A stretch of 39,252 nt of DNA from Bacteroidales bacterium (GTDB taxonomy: Bacteria > Bacteroidota > Bacteroidia > Bacteroidales > UBA932). Positions 34,239 through 39,252 of this stretch are shown here, in pieces. The position numbers and the translations under genes were made by a program. The notes under the pieces were generated by a model. The model saw nothing but the letters and a program-made list of their open reading frames with translations, searched no databases and had not been told where the DNA came from. Where the stretch lies: assembly GCA_024398105.1 (NCBI GenBank), contig JAKSJP010000023.1:1-39252 (forward strand), written 5' to 3'. The stretch's first letter is position 1. Every line of letters starts with the position of its first letter.

Positions 34239-34853
34239 ATGAAGATAGTTTTCGCAACTGCCAACCAGGGCAAGCTCAGAGAGGCTGCCGGAATCCTCGG
34301 AGAGGGATATGAACTCGTGACCCCAGCGATGCTCGGTATAACCGAGGACATCCCTGAGACAGGCACCACACTTGAGGAGAACTCCGCCCAGAAAGCTGAG
34401 TATCTCTATTCAAGATGCCATACCGACTGCTTCGCCGACGACACCGGACTTGAGGTAAATGCGCTCGGCGGCGCTCCAGGCGTCTATTCGGCGCGCTATG
34501 CCGGAGGCGACGGACATGACTCCCAGGCGAACATGGACAAGCTCCTGCGCGAGCTCCAGGGCAAGGAGGACCGTACGGCACGCTTCCACACCATCGTGAC
34601 TCTGTACCATGGTACCGAGATCCTGCAGTTCGAAGGCGAAGTCCGCGGCCGCATCGGGACCGAGAAGAAGGGCGACGGCGGCTTCGGCTATGATCCTGTC
34701 TTCATCCCTGACATGGTCCCTGCCGAGGACGGTACCATCGTACCTAATACCGAAGGCCTTACCATGGCCGAGGTCCCTGCCGCGAAGAACGTCATCTCGC
34801 ACAGAGCCATGGCGCTCAAGGCCATGGCAGCTTATCTCCATAGCAAGGAATAG
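34239..34853 (+). CDS. rdgB: Non-canonical purine NTP pyrophosphatase (HAM1 family)
   Basis: Hydrolyses ITP, dITP and XTP to monophosphates and so keeps deaminated purines out of DNA and RNA. The frame is open from 34140, but ATG at 34239 gives the family N terminus IVFATANQGKLREA. Further motifs are FADDTGLEVNALGGAPGVYSARYAG (substrate and metal binding), GDGGFGYDPVF and the C-terminal ISHRAMALKAM. The 204 residues are normal. recO begins 17 nt later, so the two are probably one unit for genome care. Confidence 0.96.
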   Translation: MKIVFATANQGKLREAAGILGEGYELVTPAMLGITEDIPETGTTLEENSAQKAEYLYSRCHTDCFADDTGLEVNALGGAPGVYSARYAGGDGHDSQANMDKLLRELQGKEDRTARFHTIVTLYHGTEILQFEGEVRGRIGTEKKGDGGFGYDPVFIPDMVPAEDGTIVPNTEGLTMAEVPAAKNVISHRAMALKAMAAYLHSKE

Positions 34854-34870
34854 CCCCGGAACAAGGTACC

Positions 34871-35521
34871 ATGAGCTTTGACATCGAGCTGATCGTCCTC
34901 AGCTATACCCGTTTCGGCGAGAATTCCCTCGTCCTGCACACCCTGAGCCGGGAATACGGCAGGAAGGGGTTCATGGTACGTGTCGGCAAGAAAGCTTCGA
35001 TGGCGGGCTTCCTGCCTTTGAGCGTGGTCGAGGCGAAGGTCACGGAGAACCCTAAGTCGAATCTCTGGAAGGCCGGCGACGTCAGGATCCTTTACCCCTT
35101 GAACGGGATCAGGGGCAACATCTACAAGAACTCGATGACGATGTTCATGAGCGAGGTGCTCTACCGTGTCGTCAAGGACGGCGGCAATGAGGACGGGCTT
35201 TTCGACTGGTGCCTTGGCTCGATAATGACGCTTGACTCGCTGGAGAGCGACTTCAGCAACTACCACATCCGCTTCCTGCTGGAACTGGCGACGGCGCTGG
35301 GTTTCAGACCGACGGCAAATACCCTGATGCCTTTCGCGAAGAACCATTTCACACGTCTGGAGAAGATGGTCTCGCTGCCTCTGGCTGAGTCCATGCTGCT
35401 CCCTCTGACTGGCGAACAGCGCAACGGGATGTGCGAGGAGATACTCCGTTACCTCGAGGCCTGTACGGAGTCTTCCATCAATGTCCGCTCGCTCGGAGTC
35501 CTGAGCGAACTTTTCCATTAG
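34871..35521 (+). CDS. recO: DNA repair protein RecO
   Basis: RecO loads RecA on single-stranded DNA in the RecFOR pathway. An N-terminal OB fold (about 1-80; IVLSYTRFGENSLVLHTLSREYGRKGFMVRVGK) is followed by an alpha-helical domain with SEVLYRVVKDG and YHIRFLLELATALGFRP, typical of Bacteroidetes RecO. At 216 residues it is a little short for the family (about 240), and the cysteine zinc site found in some RecO proteins is missing. It follows rdgB by 17 nt. Confidence 0.87.
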   Translation: MSFDIELIVLSYTRFGENSLVLHTLSREYGRKGFMVRVGKKASMAGFLPLSVVEAKVTENPKSNLWKAGDVRILYPLNGIRGNIYKNSMTMFMSEVLYRVVKDGGNEDGLFDWCLGSIMTLDSLESDFSNYHIRFLLELATALGFRPTANTLMPFAKNHFTRLEKMVSLPLAESMLLPLTGEQRNGMCEEILRYLEACTESSINVRSLGVLSELFH

Positions 35522-35560
35522 GATTATGGATATTCCGATGAAAGAATGAATATTTTTGAC

Positions 35561-35568
35561 TAATTTTG
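35561..35568 (+). promoter_or_regulatory. -7 box upstream of the porin gene
   Basis: TAATTTTG fits TAnnTTTG, 18 nt before the porin start codon. A second match, TATTTTTG, lies at 35551-35558. No clear TTG is seen at -33 for either. Confidence 0.4.
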
Positions 35569-35586
35569 GCGTCCCCACATGATGAT

Positions 35587-36600
35587 ATGAGAAAAACCAT
35601 TCTTTCAATCTTATTGGCAGTTACGTCAGCATTCAGTGTCCTTGCGCAGAATTTTGTCGATGAGGCATACGTGGATATGAGGACAGGCTTCGCCCAGACA
35701 TTCTCAGATGGAGGCTGGACCGGCCGTTTCCATGTAGACTATCTGAACATCCATGCCAAAGGACATATAGCAGACAATCTCACATATACCTTCCGCCATA
35801 GGCTGACAAAGCCTGCCTATGCGGACAACAACCCGTTGAACGCGACAGACTTTGCCTGGATTACCTGGCAGGCTACGCCGAAGTTCTCCCTGACTGGAGG
35901 AAAGCATCCAGTGTGGTTCGGAAGCTTCGAGTTCGACGCGGATCCCATCGATGTCTTTTTCTGGTCAAAGTCGATCGCGGACCTTTATCAGTACTATACC
36001 CTCGGCGTGACGGGAACATATGAGGTCGCTCCATCGCAGAACCTTTCGTTCCAGTTCAGCCAGTCGCCGCTTTCAAGAGGAATAACCAATTGCTTCAGCT
36101 ATTCGCTTTATTGGAACGGCAGCTTCACACCATGGTGGAAGACGACATGGAGCCTCAATTTCGTCGACAACGAGGTCAGGACCATGATGAACTATCTCGT
36201 CCTCGGCAACCGCTTCGATATCAGGAATTTCATAGTAGAGCTCGACCTCATCAACAAGACGGCGATGCACCAGAGGAGACCATTGTTCTCGGATGGAGCG
36301 GTGATCCTCAATGCCAAGTATGAGATGGAGAAAGTAAATATCTGTCTTAAAGCTACATATGACGGCAACTGGTCAGGCAACTGCGTGCGTGACAGGTTCG
36401 GGAACGTCATCGAGAACTGGGATGTCGTCGTACCTGCCGGCTATGACGTGACGCAGATTGCTGCCGGAGCGGAGTATTTCCCGCTTGGAAACAGGAATCT
36501 CAGGCTGCATGCCTTCCTCAGCATGATATCGTCGATGGAAAATGCGTGCACTCTTGAGCTGGGCGCTACATGGAGGTTCGACCTCTTCAAAAGGAAATAA
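35587..36600 (+). CDS. Phosphate-selective porin-like (OprO/OprP) outer-membrane protein
   Basis: A 337-residue exported barrel protein. The frame is open from 35566, but ATG at 35587 starts a good signal peptide (MRKTILSILLAVTSAFS, cleavage near VLAQ). The body is a series of amphipathic strands in the style of the OprO/OprP porin family: WTGRFHVDYLNIHAKGHI, FAWITWQATPKFSLTGGKHPVWFG, and a final strand LELGATWRFDLF. The last residues are FKRK rather than a terminal aromatic. Anion or phosphate selectivity cannot be read from sequence. It lies 24 nt before a Gate-domain membrane protein gene and is probably cotranscribed with it. Confidence 0.75.
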   Translation: MRKTILSILLAVTSAFSVLAQNFVDEAYVDMRTGFAQTFSDGGWTGRFHVDYLNIHAKGHIADNLTYTFRHRLTKPAYADNNPLNATDFAWITWQATPKFSLTGGKHPVWFGSFEFDADPIDVFFWSKSIADLYQYYTLGVTGTYEVAPSQNLSFQFSQSPLSRGITNCFSYSLYWNGSFTPWWKTTWSLNFVDNEVRTMMNYLVLGNRFDIRNFIVELDLINKTAMHQRRPLFSDGAVILNAKYEMEKVNICLKATYDGNWSGNCVRDRFGNVIENWDVVVPAGYDVTQIAAGAEYFPLGNRNLRLHAFLSMISSMENACTLELGATWRFDLFKRK

Positions 36601-36624
36601 GGAAACAGGCAAACAGTATCACAT

Positions 36625-38340
36625 ATGGCAAAGAAAAAGAAACAGATTCCTACCGGTGTATGGTGCATACTTATCATCGTGGTCATCTTTGGATACATGG
36701 GATCCGTGATGGGCTTCACAAATATGCTCAATACTATCATGAAGACTGCCCATGATCTTCTGATCAACACGGTGTTCTATCTGATGGGAATGTGTGTCAT
36801 TACCGGTGCCCTTGGCAAGATTCTCGTCGAATTCGGCGTCGTAGACTTGCTTCAGAAGGCCCTCAGGCCTGTGATGAAGCCGTTGTTCAACCTTCCGGGC
36901 GTGTCTTCACTTGGTGCTGTCCTTACCTTCCTGAGCGACAACCCGGCTATCATTTCTCTCTGCCAGGACCGCAAGTTCTCTCAGTATTTCAAGAGATATC
37001 AGCATATTTCGCTCGTCAATTTCGGTACCACCTTCGGAATGGGCCTTCTTGTGATAATCTTCATGATGGGCCAGGGATACTTCACCGCTCCGTTCATCGG
37101 CCTTGCCGGTGCGGTCGTCGGCTGTATCATCACCACCAGGCTCATGCAGTATTTCACCTGCAAGGACTTCCCTGAGTACCGCGAGCAGAACGCCCTCAGT
37201 GATGAGGAGATGGCTGCTGTCGCAGAAGAGGATTCAGAAGAGGCAGAGGGTGAGAAGAAACACCAGTCTGCCTTCATCCGCATCCTCAACGCCCTTCTGG
37301 ACGGAGGTAAGACCGGTGTCGAGATCGGTCTTGCGATCATCCCTGGAGTGCTCGTCATCTCTACTTTCGTGATGATGCTCACATTCGGCGGCTCAGTCGA
37401 AGGTTTCGATGCCATGGGCAATGAGATCGTAGTCTATACCGGTGGAGCATATCAGGGAACGAAACTTCTTCCATGGCTTGCCGGCAAGATCAGCTTTGTC
37501 TTCAAGTGGCTCTTCGGATTCTCTGCCCCTGAACTCGTTGCATTCCCTATCACTGCACTCGGAGCTGTCGGCGCAGCCCTTGGTCTCATTCCTGAGTTTG
37601 CAAGCCAGGGCATCGTGGACGGCAACGCGATAGCAGTCTTTACAGCAATGGGAATGTGCTGGAGCGGCTTCCTCAGCACCCATGCGGCGACTCTCGATTC
37701 ACTCGGATACCGTTCGCTCATCTCCCGTGCTTATACCAGCCATTTCATAGCCGGCATCGGCGCCGGTATCTTCACTCACTGGCTCTATGTCGGAATCACC
37801 TTCGTCGGAACCCTGTTTACTCCGCAGCCAGTCTGGGAAGTGGAGGCAGACGCATGGAACATCATCCAGGATGAGCCTATCAAGGTACAGCTCCTCCAGA
37901 AAGAGGACAGCAGCTATGTCATCAGGAACTGGTTCGGAACAGGTACAGACCTTGAGTTCACCGTAAATGCCGACAGTTCTCTTACCGTGCTCAATTCATA
38001 TGCACAGCAGAATGATCAGTACTTCTTCGTACAGATCGATCCTAAGGCAAAAGAAAGAGGCGACCTCGCTTCCGCACGTATCTACACCCCTGAGGACTAT
38101 ACCAAGTTCTATGGCGGCAAGAACAAAGGACATATGTATGCGTTCGCATGGCTGCGCGACCCTGCCAACAGAATCATCACCGGCGGCTACTACGAGCTGA
38201 CCTGGGGTGGCGACAAGCGCGAGACAGATCCTGAATTCCTCGAAGAGGTCCGCATTTCCGTCGACTCAAGCCTTGACTCCCTTGCCCGTGTCCATGCCGA
38301 CTCCGTTGTCAGGAATCTTCCGGTCAAGCCGGAGGAGTAA
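36625..38340 (+). CDS. Gate-domain (nucleoside-recognition-like) membrane protein, CD0519/CD1768-like
   Basis: A 571-residue inner-membrane protein. After a short basic N terminus (MAKKKKQIPTG), about nine to ten hydrophobic segments carry two copies of a Gate/nucleoside-recognition pattern: MGMCVITGALGKILVEFGVVDLL with FLSDNPAIISL, and the later AIAVFTAMGMCWSGFLSTHAATLDSLGYR. An acidic cytosolic loop (EEDSEEAEGEKKH, about 205-217) splits the two halves. Residues about 405-571 form a soluble domain with no recognised family (SSYVIRNWFGTG on), probably outside the cytoplasm. Gate-domain proteins include nucleoside transporters and spore proteins; the substrate here is unknown. It follows the porin gene by 24 nt, suggesting a two-membrane uptake or efflux route. 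Confidence 0.75.
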   Translation: MAKKKKQIPTGVWCILIIVVIFGYMGSVMGFTNMLNTIMKTAHDLLINTVFYLMGMCVITGALGKILVEFGVVDLLQKALRPVMKPLFNLPGVSSLGAVLTFLSDNPAIISLCQDRKFSQYFKRYQHISLVNFGTTFGMGLLVIIFMMGQGYFTAPFIGLAGAVVGCIITTRLMQYFTCKDFPEYREQNALSDEEMAAVAEEDSEEAEGEKKHQSAFIRILNALLDGGKTGVEIGLAIIPGVLVISTFVMMLTFGGSVEGFDAMGNEIVVYTGGAYQGTKLLPWLAGKISFVFKWLFGFSAPELVAFPITALGAVGAALGLIPEFASQGIVDGNAIAVFTAMGMCWSGFLSTHAATLDSLGYRSLISRAYTSHFIAGIGAGIFTHWLYVGITFVGTLFTPQPVWEVEADAWNIIQDEPIKVQLLQKEDSSYVIRNWFGTGTDLEFTVNADSSLTVLNSYAQQNDQYFFVQIDPKAKERGDLASARIYTPEDYTKFYGGKNKGHMYAFAWLRDPANRIITGGYYELTWGGDKRETDPEFLEEVRISVDSSLDSLARVHADSVVRNLPVKPEE

Positions 38341-38387
38341 AGCTTTGACATAACAGTTCAGTATAGAAACATAACTGAGCCTGTTGC

Positions 38388-38415
38388 CGACTATTTCAAA
38401 GGTGGTGTTTTGAGT
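38388..38415. repeat. 28-bp direct repeat, left copy
   Basis: Identical over 28 bp to 38877-38904 (core TATTTCAAAGGTGGTG). The flanks differ on both sides. Together the copies bracket the palindrome cluster and the gpmI remnant, as a mobile-element end or a duplication junction would. Confidence 0.9.
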
Positions 38416-38433
38416 TAGATACTTCAAGGAGGT

Positions 38434-38482
38434 GCTGACCTAGGTCGGGTGAATTGCCCTTGACCTAGGTCGCTTGCTTTTT
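38434..38482 (+). terminator. Terminator-like hairpin built from two palindrome copies
   Basis: GACCTAGGTC at 38437-38446 pairs with the copy at 38462-38471, with inner GGG/CCC pairing and outer GC/GC closing across a bulged T. GCTTGC and a T5 run (38478-38482) follow. It could end transcription from the Gate-protein gene, or originally from gpmI in reverse orientation. Confidence 0.55.
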
Positions 38483-38555
38483 GTAAGGTGCTGATAGATA
38501 AGTACTTTCTGTTTCGGGGTGACCTAGGTCGCGGCACTTTCGTCTGACCTAGGTC
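38437..38555. repeat. Four copies of the 10-bp palindrome GACCTAGGTC
   Basis: Exact copies start at 38437, 38462, 38521 and 38546. They form two pairs with the same 25-bp step, and the pairs are 84 bp apart; sequences between copies differ. A looser GTAGGTCAG follows at about 38561. They could be protein-binding sites or hairpin arms. I did not see the 10-mer elsewhere in the window. Confidence 0.9.
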
Positions 38556-38640
38556 AGGCGGTAGGTCAGTCAGTCGGATAGTACGTCGGTCAGAGTCTTT
38601 CGGTTTATGAGCCTTGGCTGCTTTGCAGCTTAAGCTATCT

Positions 38641-38880
38641 TTAGATCAGCGGCTCAGCGGTCATCTTTGCTGGCTGAGGGATACCCATGATCTTGAGGAT
38701 GGTAGGTGCCACGTTGCAGAGGGCGCCGTCCTTTACCTCCTTCACGTCCTCGCCGGCGTTCACTACGATGAACTGCACTGGGTTGAGTGAGTGAGCGGTG
38801 TTAGGGGTTCCGTCAGGGTTGACCTCGTAGTCAGCATTGCCGTGGTCAGCTGTGATGAGGACAGCGTAGTCGTGAGCGAC
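38641..38880 (-). pseudogene. gpmI: 3' remnant of phosphoglycerate mutase (2,3-diphosphoglycerate-independent)
   Basis: On the minus strand, 79 codons and a TAA read [19 protein letters not shown], then [20 protein letters not shown], then a C terminus with [19 protein letters not shown]. This is the end of GpmI, including the metal-binding ADHGNAD motif and the NTAHSLNPV segment (normal length about 510 residues). Upstream the match stops at the edge of the right 28-bp direct repeat, and the frame meets a TGA about ten codons further on. The remaining ~430 codons are not in the window. It has no start codon and cannot make a working enzyme. An intact gpmI may exist elsewhere or beyond the right edge. 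Confidence 0.88.
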
Positions 38881-38904
38881 TATTTCAAAGGTGGTGTTTT
38901 GAGT
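38877..38904. repeat. 28-bp direct repeat, right copy
   Basis: Perfect match to 38388-38415, with a 489-bp offset. Its left end coincides with the point where the gpmI remnant loses similarity to the enzyme, marking a recombination or insertion junction. Confidence 0.9.
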
Positions 38905-39046
38905 GAGAACTCATAATTTGTGGCATGGTCAAAGTTTTGGATAAGGTATTCTTGGGCCCGGCATGTTTTTCCGTTAGGGCATATCAGCTATTCTTGAAAA
39001 AATAATCGGTTATAACTATATTTTGTTGCGTCTGTCAAAACGCATA

Positions 39047-39090
39047 TGATTCCCTCATTCCTGTAGGAATTTTTTACCCATAGGGAATCA
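39047..39090. repeat. Nested stem-loop
   Basis: TGATTCCCT (39047-39055) pairs with AGGGAATCA (39082-39090). Inside it ATTCC-TGTA-GGAAT (39057-39070) forms a small hairpin followed by a run of T, as in a terminator. Confidence 0.7.
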
Positions 39091-39118
39091 CTTAAAACAC
39101 TGATATTCTGCTAATTAA

Positions 39119-39157
39119 CCATTTCCCTATAGTGAGATTCTGCCTATAGGGAAATGG
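39119..39157. repeat. 14-bp perfect inverted repeat
   Basis: CCATTTCCCTATAG (39119-39132) and CTATAGGGAAATGG (39144-39157), 11-nt loop. It shares the TAGGGAA core with the preceding stem-loop (39047-39090). There is no T run, so it is more likely a protein-binding or recombination site than a terminator. Confidence 0.8.
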
Positions 39158-39211
39158 CTAACTTACAGTGACATAAATACTTAGGTGCGTTCGAAACTGT
39201 ATCGTCCTAAA

Positions 39212-39239
39212 AAAAGTTTACCAAAAAAGGTACACTTTT
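39212..39239 (+). repeat. Imperfect hairpin directly before an edge ATG
   Basis: AAAAGTTTACC (39212-39222) and GGTACACTTTT (39229-39239) are inverted with one mismatch and a 6-A loop. An ATG follows immediately at 39240, so the hairpin could limit ribosome access or block read-through into that frame, as in some transposase genes. Confidence 0.55.
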
Positions 39240-39252
39240 ATGGAAGCTAAGA
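39240..39252 (+). CDS. Possible start of a gene cut by the window edge
   Basis: ATG followed by three complete codons (MEAK) before the window ends. The hairpin touching the ATG and the repeat-rich setting suggest an insertion-sequence transposase, but four residues cannot show this. Confidence 0.2.

Larger units (their letters stand above)
38905..39239. other. AT-rich, gene-free stretch with stem-loops
   Basis: No coding frame is supported. It is much richer in A and T than the genes to its left. It holds three inverted repeats: 39047-39090, 39119-39157 and 39212-39239. The pattern suits the end region of a mobile element or a transferred segment, but no terminal repeat or transposase could be identified. 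Confidence 0.5.

Noticed and set aside
38437-38555. Palindrome cluster considered as a CRISPR array
   Set aside because: The repeats are only 10 bp, spacing is uneven (25, 59, 25) and no cas genes are present.
1-39252. tRNA, rRNA or tmRNA genes
   Set aside because: None recognised by eye; a tRNAscan-SE or Infernal run would settle it.

Overview
The window is about 39 kb of chromosome from a member of the Bacteroidales (phylum Bacteroidota). The evidence is: promoters of the Bacteroidetes type (TTG, about 20 bp, then TAnnTTTG) before many genes with no clear Shine-Dalgarno sequences; many SpII lipoproteins; TonB-dependent receptors with an N-terminal carboxypeptidase-regulatory-like domain; BACON and DUF5689-type domains; and a GldH-like lipoprotein next to a RicT/PSP1 protein. 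Base and codon use are uniform over the genes, and the genus cannot be told from sequence alone. Only the last 0.9 kb looks rearranged.

Layout. 1-336: AT-rich leader with a 19-nt palindrome and a promoter. 337-1194: lgt. 1346-7985: TetR regulator, TolC-like channel, adaptor lipoprotein, RND pump and a small PG0541-like protein, a self-regulated efflux operon. 8067-13747: a tight run of trxA, a beta-barrel protein, a polyprenyl diphosphate synthase, holB, ricT/PSP1, a gldH-like gene and trmB. 13750-16692: miaA (minus), smpB (plus), metK (minus). metK is preceded by a candidate SAM-II riboswitch and an intrinsic terminator. 16948-20259: an Oar-like TonB-dependent protein with its own terminator. 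20419-29836: a five-gene operon encoding a BACON/OB-fold lipoprotein, a NUC1-type nuclease lipoprotein, a secreted endonuclease/exonuclease/phosphatase-fold protein, a TonB-dependent receptor and a DUF5689 lipoprotein. 30180-34174 (minus): S41 protease then topB. 34239-35521: rdgB and recO. 35587-38340: an OprP/OprO-like porin and a Gate-domain membrane protein. 38341-39252: no intact gene. It holds four copies of a 10-bp palindrome, a 79-codon 3' remnant of gpmI between two perfect 28-bp direct repeats, several stem-loops, and an ATG at the very edge.

The best candidate for an undescribed system is the 20419-29836 operon. Its two exported nucleases of different folds, OB-fold surface lipoproteins and a TonB-dependent receptor without a SusD partner fit an outer-membrane locus for capturing and degrading extracellular nucleic acid, analogous in logic to a polysaccharide utilization locus. 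The domain calls come from the sequence; the joint function is inference. The porin/Gate-domain pair 6 kb downstream could handle small products, but nothing in the sequence ties the two together.
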